This document shows positions 8,580 to 17,157 of a stretch of 64,000 bases of DNA, piece by piece. The notes under the pieces are model-generated. The model was not told the DNA's origin and made no database searches. It was given only the letters and a program-made list of their open reading frames with translations. The translations under genes and the position numbers were made by a program. The DNA lies in the NCBI RefSeq assembly GCF_921293875.1, contig NZ_CAKLDI010000001.1, positions 2,791,915 to 2,855,914 of the forward strand, given 5' to 3'. The DNA comes from Vibrio stylophorae (lineage in GTDB: Bacteria; Pseudomonadota; Gammaproteobacteria; Enterobacterales; Vibrionaceae). Position 1 is the first letter of the stretch, and each line of letters begins with the position of its first letter.

Positions 8580-9962
8580 CTAGACGAGATAACCAAAGAT
8601 CAAATGTGCCATCAAGACAATCACAGGCAAGGTCACCAATGTGCGCAGAATAAAGATCACAAACAGCTCAAACACATTCACTGGAATCTTACTGCCGAGC
8701 ATCAATGCACCAATCTCTGACATATAGATCAGCTGAGTCACAGAAAGCGCCGCAATCACAAAACGCGTCATATCGCTTTCAATGGTTGATGCCAAAATCG
8801 CAGGCACAAACATATCAGCAAAACCAATCATAATGGTCTTTGACGCTGCTTGCGCTTCTGGCAGATGCAAGGCTTCAAGCAGGGGTACAAAAGGCATACC
8901 CAACCAATCAAATACTGGTGTGTATTCAGCAATCATCAGAGCGATAGTACCCACAGCCATCACAATCGGCAGCACGCCAAACACCATATCTAAAGCGTTA
9001 TGTAAGCCGCCCTGTGCAACACGCGTTAAGCTGGTGACTTCTGCCGCTTTATTCAAGCCACGATCAAGACCCACGCGCCACATGGACTCGCCAGCGTTAA
9101 CATCCTCTTCGTGACCCGTTGGCACGCGGCCATCAATATAGCACTGACGTTTACGGCTCAGCGGAGGCAAGCGCGGTACGACAATCGCCGCGATCACACC
9201 GGCAAAACACACGGTGAGGTAGAAGTGCAAAAATAGCTCGCTCAGTTTCACCGTCGATAACACCACAAAACAGAAGGTGATCGAAACCGCTGAGAAGGTG
9301 GTACCAATAATCGCAGCTTCACGCTCCGTATATTGGCCCGCTTGATATTGCTTACTGGTCAGCAACACACCCACACTACCATCACCCAACCAAGAGGCGA
9401 TACAGTTCACTGAGGCACTGCCCGGCAAGCCAAAGACGGGACGCATCAACTTAGTAAATAGCGTGCCAAAAAGCTCCAACAAACCAAAATTCAACAACAG
9501 AGGCAACAGCAAACCTGCCAAGGTAAAGACCGCCAACAATAGCGGCAACAGGTCATTGAGCACTAAGCCCCCCGTGCCACCGCTATAAATCATCTCAGTA
9601 CCCCATTTGCGATAGGTCATCACGATGAAGATGGCACCCAAAATGCGAGTACAAAGCCATACTGGGGTCACCTCAAACAAACTAGCAAAGAAATGACAAC
9701 GCAGTTTTTGACCCGTTTTCCAGCGATACAGGCTATAAAGCGTACTTAATATCGCACTCGCAACCACAATGACGGTCACGGCCAAAGGAAGATGTAAGGC
9801 AAAAGTAGCCTTTAGCCATTTCGCTAATGCAGCAATAGGAATGGTGACACCATCCGCCTGCTGAATTGGCACCATAAAGAGAAAAACCCCCATCAAAGAA
9901 GGGAGCAAAAAAAGAAGCCAGTGGCGCAAGCTGTGGCGCGTCGCTGTTTCAGTTTGCTGCAT
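8580..9962 (-). CDS. YjiH family nucleoside-recognition (Gate) membrane protein
   Basis: 460 aa from the ATG at 9962 (AGGA 8 nt upstream); the open frame extends 19 codons further but lacks a ribosome site. Roughly ten hydrophobic segments are spread over the length. The sequence carries a Gate-type motif region (SASVNCIASWLGDGSVGVLLTS) and a late VPAILASTIESDMTRFVIAA stretch, as in YjiH proteins. The family is related to nucleoside transporters and spore maturation proteins, but its substrate is unknown. It is monocistronic, with a palindromic region upstream. Confidence 0.82.
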   Translation of the reverse strand: MQQTETATRHSLRHWLLFLLPSLMGVFLFMVPIQQADGVTIPIAALAKWLKATFALHLPLAVTVIVVASAILSTLYSLYRWKTGQKLRCHFFASLFEVTPVWLCTRILGAIFIVMTYRKWGTEMIYSGGTGGLVLNDLLPLLLAVFTLAGLLLPLLLNFGLLELFGTLFTKLMRPVFGLPGSASVNCIASWLGDGSVGVLLTSKQYQAGQYTEREAAIIGTTFSAVSITFCFVVLSTVKLSELFLHFYLTVCFAGVIAAIVVPRLPPLSRKRQCYIDGRVPTGHEEDVNAGESMWRVGLDRGLNKAAEVTSLTRVAQGGLHNALDMVFGVLPIVMAVGTIALMIAEYTPVFDWLGMPFVPLLEALHLPEAQAASKTIMIGFADMFVPAILASTIESDMTRFVIAALSVTQLIYMSEIGALMLGSKIPVNVFELFVIFILRTLVTLPVIVLMAHLIFGYLV

Positions 9963-10333
9963 CGTGTATATCCTAAAGGGCAAGCAATGACGGTGTGAAT
10001 CCAATTGCACGCAGAACAATCAAAAATAGGCCGCACAGGATACTGATCTTATATTCCAAAAGGAATAGATAATCACAAAATATAATGCGCTATTATTCTC
10101 AATTTTAAGTTCATTATTTTATATATTTGATTTTATTAGAATTTACACTCTAATAATGCATATTCCATGTATATAAAATAAACAGCAAATGCATAGCTGT
10201 GCAAAATCATCTGTGCCATATCTGAAACTTGCAGTAAATGCCTAAAATCTAAGCTCAATCTGGGCAATGAGATTGAAAAATATCCAACTTCAGATACACT
10301 CAGCATCAAACTCAGATGACTTTGGAGTATCAC
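9963..10333. other. Divergent intergenic region
   Basis: 371 bp, very A+T-rich, between the YjiH-type gene and a lipoprotein gene. It contains a perfect inverted repeat ATTCC-AAAA-GGAAT at 10053-10066, about 90 bp upstream of the YjiH-type start, a possible operator. I found no tRNA-like or coding signal. Confidence 0.6.
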
Positions 10334-10663
10334 ATGAGAATGATGTCACTATTGGCTTGTACCTTGCTGCTTGCAGGTTGTGCCAAAAGCATCGACGAAC
10401 GCGCCGATGAGTATATGGATGTAAGTTTCGAGCTTTGCGGCATGAAAGTTCAAAGCTACTCACACAGCGACGATGGTAAAATTCGCATTCTTTGTGAAAA
10501 TGACAGCTACTTCCTAGTCAAAGACCAAGATACCCTTCGCTATATGCAAGAGCTCAACGGTGCCTACTGTAAAGGCAAAGGCTTTGCCGCATTCCAAGAG
10601 CGCAGCAACTACTTCACCTTTAGTTGTAACGGCGGCGCTAATTTCAACATTCCCAAAAATTAA
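10334..10663 (+). CDS. Small lipoprotein of unknown function
   Basis: 109 aa from the ATG at 10334, which has GGAG 7 nt upstream. MRMMSLLACTLLLAGC is a clear lipoprotein signal with lipobox LLAG|C. The mature part is short and polar, with four further cysteines (FELCGM, ILCEND, AYCKGK, FSCNGG) that could form two disulfides in the periplasm. I recognise no family. It is followed by a strong terminator, so it is probably transcribed alone. The residue after the lipid Cys is Ala, which by the usual +2 rule points to the outer membrane. Confidence 0.75.
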   Translation: MRMMSLLACTLLLAGCAKSIDERADEYMDVSFELCGMKVQSYSHSDDGKIRILCENDSYFLVKDQDTLRYMQELNGAYCKGKGFAAFQERSNYFTFSCNGGANFNIPKN

Positions 10664-10686
10664 GCCACAAAGTAGCGAACCACTCT

Positions 10687-10715
10687 CAAAACGCGCCCTA
10701 CTTGGCGCGTTTTTA
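10687..10715 (+). terminator. Rho-independent terminator
   Basis: AAAACGCGCC-CTACTT-GGCGCGTTTTT, a strong stem with a T tract, 24 nt after the lipoprotein stop. Confidence 0.85.
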
Positions 10716-10772
10716 TTGGCATTCCAGAACAAAGAAAATAATCTAACCGCATGATTTAAATGGATATAAATT

Positions 10773-11429
10773 ATGCACACTGAAACATTTCTCGGCACAA
10801 TCTTGCTACTTGTCAATGCCCTTAGCATTGACGCTCAACCCACAGGTATTCCCCAACAAAAATGCGCTATCGAGCGTGAACAACCCGCTGATGGCTCAAA
10901 CCAAATCATGCGTGGCACCCTGAGCATAAATGTCGACGCTGGCACAGCAACACTCACACTCTGCGCCGCTCAAGATGCCATTGCCCTAGAAATTGACCCA
11001 GGCACCATTGCCTTTTTAATGGAACATACCGCTAGCCCTGAGTTTTATATCGAAACCGATGTGGCCTACCATGCACCCGATTATTATTTAAGTGAAATCT
11101 CCTACGCCTCAACCGAGATCGACCCTTGTAACCAGCCAACTTGGCGCATCAATGGCACTGAGCCATTCTGGCAACTGACTTATCAAGACGGATGGCAATT
11201 TGATTTAATGGGCGAGATCACCCCAATGCAGGTAGAACGTATTGAGCAGAGCACCGGCCACCAGCTTTTTGTCGGTAACAACGGTAATCGCATTCACCTC
11301 AATCAGGGTGACTGCAGTGATGGTATGTCAGATTCGATTTTTACTTGGCAAGCAGAAGTGGTGGTTGATGGTCAAACCTATAAAGGCTGCGCCATTTTGC
11401 CTGTCGATATGCCGCTGCCTGAGAAGTAA
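10773..11429 (+). CDS. Secreted COG3650-like protein of unknown function
   Basis: 218 aa. A hydrophobic N-terminus (TFLGTILLLVNALSIDAQP) looks like a short signal peptide. The C-terminal half carries a domain seen in COG3650-type envelope proteins: NGTEPFWQLTY near residue 128, then GDCSDGMSDSIF and a final GCAILPV. The conserved cysteines suggest disulfides outside the cytoplasm. Members often sit beside META/HslJ or lysozyme-inhibitor-like proteins, but no activity is established. The N-terminal 110 residues have no recognisable match. It sits between two terminators, so it is likely monocistronic. Confidence 0.7.
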   Translation: MHTETFLGTILLLVNALSIDAQPTGIPQQKCAIEREQPADGSNQIMRGTLSINVDAGTATLTLCAAQDAIALEIDPGTIAFLMEHTASPEFYIETDVAYHAPDYYLSEISYASTEIDPCNQPTWRINGTEPFWQLTYQDGWQFDLMGEITPMQVERIEQSTGHQLFVGNNGNRIHLNQGDCSDGMSDSIFTWQAEVVVDGQTYKGCAILPVDMPLPEK

Positions 11430-11488
11430 TTTTCACAGGTGAGCATTGGCATGAATCAAGCAACGGCATGATGAATGTGATTTGCAGC

Positions 11489-11518
11489 AAAGGCAGGGAG
11501 ACACTATCCTGCCTTTTT
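11489..11518 (+). terminator. Rho-independent terminator
   Basis: AAAGGCAGGA-like stem (AAAGGCAGGGA...TCCTGCCTTTTT) 60 nt after the COG3650-like gene. Confidence 0.8.
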
Positions 11519-11548
11519 CTCCGCTTATTTGTTACGATAAAAGTGCCG

Positions 11549-12130
11549 ATGTCGACTTGCCCTCAATGCCATTTTGAAAAGCTCTACTGCTATTGTGCCG
11601 CCATACCAAGGCTCAATAGCCAAGGGCAATTTAGTCTGCTCTATCATGATAGTGAATATGGCAAGTTAACCAATACTGGCCGCCTAGTACTGCAAAGCCT
11701 AAAGCAGCATAGCCAAGATTATGTCTGGCAACGCAAGGTGCCGAATCCCGCCCTGCTAAAAAAACTAGCCGATACCAGCTTACAAAGTTACCTGCTTTTC
11801 CCCGCAGATGAAGCGCAACCAGCACATACGCAGTTCATCAATGCGCTGCCACCACACTTTGTGATTCTGGATGCCACTTGGCAGCAAGCACGCAAAATGG
11901 TCAATCGCAGTCCTTATCTACAGCAACTGCCGCGACTTGCGCTCTCGCCTCAGCAGTTATCGCAATATCAATTGCGCCGCAATCAACCTCAAGGCCATTT
12001 GTGTACCGTTGAAGTTGTCGCTGCGCTGTGCGAGCAATTAGCTGAGCCCCACAACGCTGCCCAGCTCAAGCAGTTGCTTCGCCATTTTATGCATCATTAT
12101 CAGGCGATGCGCGATCACCAGCCCCTTTAA
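11549..12130 (+). CDS. tapT: tRNA-uridine aminocarboxypropyltransferase, DTW domain
   Basis: 193 aa from the ATG at 11549. The N-terminal cysteine cluster CPQC...CYC is followed by NTGRLVLQSL and the family motif DATWQQARKMVNRSPYL. Comparable segments of E. coli TapT (YfiP) are NTGRL and DGTWPEARKM. TapT transfers the aminocarboxypropyl group of S-adenosylmethionine to uridine in the tRNA variable loop (acp3U47). Several DTW paralogues exist in Vibrionaceae, so the exact target position is less sure than the family. The upstream reading frame overlaps the previous terminator, and the ribosome site is weak. Confidence 0.8.
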   Translation: MSTCPQCHFEKLYCYCAAIPRLNSQGQFSLLYHDSEYGKLTNTGRLVLQSLKQHSQDYVWQRKVPNPALLKKLADTSLQSYLLFPADEAQPAHTQFINALPPHFVILDATWQQARKMVNRSPYLQQLPRLALSPQQLSQYQLRRNQPQGHLCTVEVVAALCEQLAEPHNAAQLKQLLRHFMHHYQAMRDHQPL

Positions 12131-12171
12131 TCAGCGGCCAGCACTTACGCACAGATAAAAACCCAGGCAAT

Positions 12172-12203
12172 AAAAAAACCGAAGCATTACGCCTCGGTTT
12201 TTT
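12172..12203. terminator. Bidirectional terminator
   Basis: AAAAAAACCGAAGC-ATTAC-GCCTCGGTTTTTTT (one G-T pair) between converging genes. Confidence 0.85.
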
Positions 12204-12225
12204 TATTGCGATTAAGAGACTGGAT

Positions 12226-12810
12226 CTATGCAACGCGCTTGGTTGGGCACGCCATCCAGTAATACTGATTACCGTTAAAGCCAAAATCACGCACCACATC
12301 CAGCTTGAGCTTGCGAGAATGCGCGGCAAATGAGCGCGGGTTTTTATGGTTCACAAAGGTGATCAACACATCAAAGCGTTGGCTCATATGCGCCAATGCA
12401 AAATCAAACATCTGCTCCAACACGCCATGGCCGCGCACTGATTTATGCACACAGACAGGGCCATATTGATAAGAGTTGTCACAGTTCACCGCAATCTCAC
12501 CATAAGGCGTTTCCGGCAGCAGACTGATCATATGTTGGAACATCGGCCAAGCTGACCAAAACTGCCAAGATGCCGCCATCACATAGCCCACCAGCTCGCC
12601 ATCATGAAACGCAAGAATCAAACCTTGCTCCTGAATCAGAGCAGTCAGTTCTTCGACGCTAAAATTGGTGGTCACAAAACCATCAGCGCGATCTTCCTCG
12701 GCAATGGTATCCACTTGATAACAGCGGTGCAGCGCCAAGACTGCATCGATATCTTCAATATCCGCAAGGCGAACATTCACTTTTACTTGAGGCTTTTCCA
12801 ACTGTGTCAT
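12226..12810 (-). CDS. GNAT family N-acetyltransferase
   Basis: 194 aa from the ATG at 12810, preceded by AAGGAA at proper spacing; the frame is open upstream into uvrD. The GNAT pattern is visible: VRLADIEDIDAVLALHRCYQ at the start, LVGYVMAASWQF, and the acetyl-CoA loop VHKSVRGHGVLEQMFDFAL. The C-terminal part (FDVLITFVNHKNPRSFAAH) completes the fold. The substrate is unknown. It lies 40 nt downstream of uvrD on the same strand and could be cotranscribed with it. Confidence 0.82.
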   Translation of the reverse strand: MTQLEKPQVKVNVRLADIEDIDAVLALHRCYQVDTIAEEDRADGFVTTNFSVEELTALIQEQGLILAFHDGELVGYVMAASWQFWSAWPMFQHMISLLPETPYGEIAVNCDNSYQYGPVCVHKSVRGHGVLEQMFDFALAHMSQRFDVLITFVNHKNPRSFAAHSRKLKLDVVRDFGFNGNQYYWMACPTKRVA

Positions 12811-12850
12811 GCCAGCTTCCTTTTGACTGCTTATTCTTTTACTCGAGGCT

Positions 12851-15022
12851 TTATAGCGCCTCCAATTTGGCAAACTGCGTCACCAACCATTTGATGCCTT
12901 CGCCATTAAAGGCCACCTGAACCCGACTTTGCGGACCACTACCTTCAAAGTTGATAATGGTACCTTCACCAAAAATGGGGTGCTTCACTCGCTGCCCAAG
13001 ATTGAATCCGGTTTCATTAAAACGCGCGACGGTTTCAGTTTGACTAAAACGTCCCGCCTGCTGCGGACGCGTGACTTGCGCGCGAACACGCACCTCTTGC
13101 AAACACTCTTCTGGCAGCTCTTTAATAAAACGCGATGGCTTGTGGAACATATCTTTACCGTAAACACGGCGCATTTCCGCGTAGCAAAGATATAATTTCT
13201 CCATAGCACGCGTCATGCCAACGTAGCAAAGACGACGCTCTTCCTCAAGACGCCCAGCCTCTTCAGTGGACTGCAAGCTTGGGAACATGCCTTCTTCCAC
13301 GCCGACCATAAAGACTACGGGGAATTCCAAACCTTTGGCACTATGCAACGTCATCAATTGCACCGCATCACTAAACTCATCGGCCTGTCCTTCGCCCGCT
13401 TCCAAGGCAGCATGCGACAAAAATGCTGAGAGCGGAGTCATATTCTCCGCCTCCTCCGGCACCTCAAACTGACGCGTGGCGGTAACCAGCTCTTCCAAGT
13501 TATCAATGCGCGCCTGCGCTTTTTCGCCTTTTTCCTGCTCGTACATCAGGCGCAAACCTGAATCACGAATCACGCGGTCGGTTTGTTCAAATAGCGCTAA
13601 ATCTCGGCCGCTATCTTCTAGGGCATCAATGAGCTCAAGAAAACGCGCCAGTGCATTGGCCGCGCGACCCGCCAAACCTTTTTCAGCCACCAGCTGACGC
13701 GATGCTTCCCACATGGTGGTACCGCGATCACGAGCGGTATGACGTACGGTCTCTAGGGTGCGATCACCCAAGCCACGCGCAGGTGTATTGACCACCCGCT
13801 CAAAAGCCGCATCGTCATTGCGATTGGCGATCAGGCGTAAGTAAGCCAAGCTATCTTTGATCTCTTGGCGTTCAAAAAAGCGCATGCCACCATAAATTCG
13901 ATAAGGCAAACTCGCCTGAATCAATGCCTCTTCAAGCAAACGTGATTGAGCATTATTGCGATATAAAATGGCGCAGTCATTAAGTGAGTTGCCCTGCTCA
14001 AACCACTGTTTGATTTTGCCCACCACAAAGCGCGCTTCGTCTAAATCGTTAAAGCCCGAATAGAGCGAAATCTTTTCGCCATCACTGCCATCGGTCCACA
14101 GCTCTTTACCCATACGCTCCGCATTATTGGCAATCAAGGTATTGGCCGCTTGCAAAATATTACCGGTGGAGCGGTAGTTTTGCTCAAGGCGGATCGTCGT
14201 CGCACCTTGGAATTCATTGAGAAAGCGCTGAATGTTTTCAATCCGCGCTCCGCGCCAGCCATAAATTGATTGGTCATCATCGCCAACAATCATCACTGTG
14301 GTATTGGGGCCTGCCATCAAGCGCAGCCAAGCATATTGAATGTTGTTGGTGTCTTGAAATTCGTCGACCAAGATATGGCGAAAACGGTTTTGATAATGCT
14401 CGCGAATCGCTTTGTGATCGCGTAATAGCTCCTGCGCGCGCAGGAGTAGCTCAGCAAAGTCAACCAAACCCGCGCGATCGCAGGCTTCTTGATAGGCTTG
14501 ATACACTTTGAGCCAAGTTTTCGCAGTATTGTCGTGGTACACCTCGACATGCTGCGGACGCAAACCTTCATCTTTCTTGGCATTGATAAACCAAGCAGCT
14601 TGGCGCGCAGGCCAATGCTTTTCATCTAGGTTTTGCGCTTTAATGATGCGACGTAATAGGCGCTGCTGATCTTCACTATCCAAAATTTGAAAATCTTCGG
14701 GTAGCTTGGCATCGAGATGATGCGCTCGCAAAATACGGTGACATAGGCCATGGAAAGTACCATTCCACATTCCCGCCATGGAGCCCCCCATTAAGGACTC
14801 AATACGCCCACGCATCTCAGCGGCCGCTTTGTTGGTAAAGGTCACCGACATAATCGCGTGCGGCGAAGCATGCTCAATTTGCATTAACCAGGCAATGCGA
14901 TGCACCAACACCCGCGTCTTACCACTACCGGCGCCGGCCAGAACTAGATGGTGCCCCAATGGCGCCGCCACCGCCTCACGTTGGCGATCATTTAAGCTGT
15001 CGAGAAGATAAGAAACGTCCAT
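12851..15022 (-). CDS. uvrD: DNA helicase II
   Basis: 723 aa, matching the ~720 aa of UvrD. The start is the ATG at 15022 (MDVSYLLDSLNDRQREAV); the frame is open 38 codons upstream but family alignment begins here. Superfamily 1A helicase motifs are intact: AGAGSGKTR (Walker A), [48 protein letters not shown] and YVGMTRA. It unwinds DNA 3' to 5' in nucleotide excision and mismatch repair. In E. coli uvrD follows xerC-yigB on the same strand. Here a bufferin-type cluster on the opposite strand lies between xerC and uvrD. Confidence 0.97.
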   Translation of the reverse strand: MDVSYLLDSLNDRQREAVAAPLGHHLVLAGAGSGKTRVLVHRIAWLMQIEHASPHAIMSVTFTNKAAAEMRGRIESLMGGSMAGMWNGTFHGLCHRILRAHHLDAKLPEDFQILDSEDQQRLLRRIIKAQNLDEKHWPARQAAWFINAKKDEGLRPQHVEVYHDNTAKTWLKVYQAYQEACDRAGLVDFAELLLRAQELLRDHKAIREHYQNRFRHILVDEFQDTNNIQYAWLRLMAGPNTTVMIVGDDDQSIYGWRGARIENIQRFLNEFQGATTIRLEQNYRSTGNILQAANTLIANNAERMGKELWTDGSDGEKISLYSGFNDLDEARFVVGKIKQWFEQGNSLNDCAILYRNNAQSRLLEEALIQASLPYRIYGGMRFFERQEIKDSLAYLRLIANRNDDAAFERVVNTPARGLGDRTLETVRHTARDRGTTMWEASRQLVAEKGLAGRAANALARFLELIDALEDSGRDLALFEQTDRVIRDSGLRLMYEQEKGEKAQARIDNLEELVTATRQFEVPEEAENMTPLSAFLSHAALEAGEGQADEFSDAVQLMTLHSAKGLEFPVVFMVGVEEGMFPSLQSTEEAGRLEEERRLCYVGMTRAMEKLYLCYAEMRRVYGKDMFHKPSRFIKELPEECLQEVRVRAQVTRPQQAGRFSQTETVARFNETGFNLGQRVKHPIFGEGTIINFEGSGPQSRVQVAFNGEGIKWLVTQFAKLEAL

Positions 15023-15201
15023 TGAAATCGTGCACTGGTTATTTATACATAACCGCCAGTATATCAGCTCTTTTTTCGAGGCGGCACGACGCAATCGCAA
15101 AAAAAGAACACTTTTTCTGCAACACCACCTCGGCACCCCGCAATTTTTGGCTAGTCTTTAGCATACGCACCCCATAAAGGCGCGCCCGCTCAGCGCAATC
15201 A

Positions 15202-15226
15202 CCTCGGGGGCGAGGCCAAATTGGCC
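15202..15226 (+). promoter_or_regulatory. Tandem inverted repeats in the bufA leader
   Basis: Two short perfect inverted repeats abut 32-56 nt before the bufA start: CCTCG-GGGG-CGAGG (15202-15215) and GGCCAA-A-TTGGCC (15214-15226). They share two bases, so they could be alternative hairpins in RNA or an operator in DNA. No function is known. Confidence 0.45.
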
Positions 15227-15257
15227 GCATAGCCATAACTTCAAGAGGAACATCAGG

Positions 15258-15533
15258 ATGAAAAAGACCAATCTAGCACTCGCAACTGCCGTGACCGGCC
15301 TGCTTGCCCTTGGTGGCACCGCATTGACCGCAAATACCGCGGCCGCTGCTGAAGGAAAAGAAAAGTGCTACGGCGTGGTAAAAGCCGGCAAAAATGACTG
15401 TGCGACTAAAACCAGCTCTTGTGCTGGAACCTCAACGGTTGATAGTCAAGGTGACGCCTTTGTCGTAGTCCCCAAGGGCCTGTGTGAGCGCCTTAGCGGT
15501 GGCAGCCTAGAGCCGCATCCAGAGAAGAAATAA
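15258..15533 (+). CDS. bufA: Bufferin-type copper-binding RiPP precursor (DUF2282)
   Basis: 91 aa. A Sec signal peptide (KKTNLALATAVTGLLALGG, then TANTAAAA) is followed by a core with the family motif EGKEKCYGVVKAGKNDC and two more cysteines (SSCAGT, GLCERL), four in all. DUF2282 proteins of this pattern are the bufferins. Their cysteines are modified by an MNIO enzyme, and the exported peptide sequesters copper in the periplasm. The three genes that follow encode the expected partners. AGAGGAA lies 9 nt before the ATG. The leader contains two inverted repeats that might regulate it. Confidence 0.9.
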   Translation: MKKTNLALATAVTGLLALGGTALTANTAAAAEGKEKCYGVVKAGKNDCATKTSSCAGTSTVDSQGDAFVVVPKGLCERLSGGSLEPHPEKK

Positions 15534-15538
15534 GCGAG

Positions 15539-16372
15539 ATGCGCCTGACGCCCAAGGATGTGGGCATAGGACTTCGCGCCCCACATCTTCAGCACGTCCT
15601 CACCACGCGACCTCCCGTCGCGTGGTTTGAGGTTCATAGCGAAAACTATTTTGGTGGCTATAACGCGCAACGTGAGATGCTGCAACAAATCGCCAAAGAC
15701 TACCCCATTAGCTGTCACGGCATCGGTCTCTCACTGGGCTCAAGCGATGCGATCAATACCAAGCATCTGGCGCAGCTTCGCCACCTTGTCGATTTGATTA
15801 ATCCGGTCTTTGTTTCCGATCATCTCAGTTGGAGCAGCATTGATGGCGAATACTTCAATGACCTACTGCCTATTCCCTATACCCTAGAGGCGCTCGCGAT
15901 CATCAGCGATAACATTGCACAAGTCCAAGATACTCTGGGGCGCCCGCTGCTGATTGAAAACCCATCGAGTTATCTTGCCTTTAGCCATTCACAAATGCCG
16001 GAATGGGAATTTCTAATGCAGCTTCAGTCGCGAACACAATGCCGACTCCTACTTGATCTCAATAACGTCCATGTCAGCGCCTTTAACCACCAATTTGATG
16101 TTAGCGACTATCTGAGCAATATCGACCCACAGGTGGTTGATGAGATTCATCTCGCTGGATTTTGCAAAAAAGAACTCGAACAAGGCGAAATTTGGATTGA
16201 TACCCATAGTCGCCCCGTCAGTGATGAGGTGTGGGTGCTCTATCAACAATGGATCAACCAACACGGCCCATGCCCAACGCTGATTGAGTGGGATATGGAG
16301 ATTCCAGCATTTGCCGTGTTAGAACAGGAAGTGCAGCGCGCAAAATCGCATATCGCGGAGATGTGCCTATGA
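15539..16372 (+). CDS. bufB: MNIO family peptide-modifying oxidase (DUF692)
   Basis: 277 aa, full-length DUF692/MbnB-like TIM barrel. Likely iron ligands are spread along the chain: EVHSENYFGG, CHGIGLSLGS, VSDHLSW, LIENPSSYL, LDLNNVHVSAFNH, HLAGF, DTHSRPV and IEWD. Multinuclear non-heme iron oxidases of this type modify cysteine residues of precursor peptides with O2; in bufferins the product is a thiooxazole-type heterocycle. It starts 5 nt after the bufA stop, and its own stop shares ATGA with bufC. The protein acts in the cytoplasm before the peptide is exported. Confidence 0.93.
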   Translation: MRLTPKDVGIGLRAPHLQHVLTTRPPVAWFEVHSENYFGGYNAQREMLQQIAKDYPISCHGIGLSLGSSDAINTKHLAQLRHLVDLINPVFVSDHLSWSSIDGEYFNDLLPIPYTLEALAIISDNIAQVQDTLGRPLLIENPSSYLAFSHSQMPEWEFLMQLQSRTQCRLLLDLNNVHVSAFNHQFDVSDYLSNIDPQVVDEIHLAGFCKKELEQGEIWIDTHSRPVSDEVWVLYQQWINQHGPCPTLIEWDMEIPAFAVLEQEVQRAKSHIAEMCL

Positions 16373-17157
16373 GCCAACCACCGAGCCTGCGCGAGCTACA
16401 ACGTCAATTTGCACGTAGCCAACATTATCAAAGCCACCAACTCAATGACTGGATTCAAAGTCAGTCTTTTTCTGCCGATGACAAACTTCAGCTCTATCGC
16501 AATAACTACATTATCAGCCTACAAGATGTCCTCGCAGCTACTTATCCCTGCACGCAAGCTTTAATTGGCGAAGCCGGCTTTGCCAGTGTCGGACGACATC
16601 ATATTTTACATCACCCACTTCAAGTTGGAGATGTCAGTGACTACGGTGAGGGCATGGCTGCGACCATCGCTAGTCTGCCAAATCTCGTTGAACAAGCGCC
16701 CTACCTAGTCGATATGGCGACCTTAGAATGGAAGATTGATTGCTGCAATCGCAGCTCCCCCCACGATGCAAGACTACATCAGCGTGCGATGCACCGTTTT
16801 GCACAGTGGCAATGGCCAGATATTCAGTTGCATCCCAATCGCTCCATTCAAACCTTAGTGAGTGAATTTGCCGTGGTGGATCTATGGCAAGCCATTCGCG
16901 AGCAAACCCCCGTTGAGCAAGTCAACCTAGCGCAAGGGCAGTCTGTCGCACTGCTCCATCGCCAAGATGGCATTCATTTTTTACCCCTATCCAATCCAGC
17001 ACGGCTACTCATTGAAGCCTGCCAACGCGGTACCTCGCTTGGCAATATTGATGCCGCACTTTGTCTTGATGGTTTAGCTGAGTGTATGAAGCTGGGCTTA
17101 TTTAGTGATCTCACATTGCAATATAAGGACCATTCCCATGCGAACCCTCCTTCATAG
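16369..17157 (+). CDS. bufC: RiPP recognition partner of the MNIO enzyme (DUF2063)
   Basis: 262 aa from the ATG that overlaps the bufB stop (ATGA). The N-terminal DUF2063 signature is plain: LRELQRQFARS, LQLYRNNYIISLQDVLAATYP and the SDYGEGMA region. The C-terminal part carries a small domain (ALLHRQDGIHFLPLSNPARLLIEAC) of the type found in these proteins as a peptide-binding element. Family knowledge says it forms a complex with the DUF692 oxidase and binds the leader of the precursor. A longer reading frame upstream exists but lies wholly within bufB. It overlaps the DoxX gene by 20 nt. Confidence 0.9.
   Translation: MSQPPSLRELQRQFARSQHYQSHQLNDWIQSQSFSADDKLQLYRNNYIISLQDVLAATYPCTQALIGEAGFASVGRHHILHHPLQVGDVSDYGEGMAATIASLPNLVEQAPYLVDMATLEWKIDCCNRSSPHDARLHQRAMHRFAQWQWPDIQLHPNRSIQTLVSEFAVVDLWQAIREQTPVEQVNLAQGQSVALLHRQDGIHFLPLSNPARLLIEACQRGTSLGNIDAALCLDGLAECMKLGLFSDLTLQYKDHSHANPPS

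Noticed and set aside
10085-10125. Fur box upstream of the YjiH-type gene
   Set aside because: The region is A/T-rich and has scattered GAGAATAAT-like pieces, but no 19-bp dyad matches well enough.
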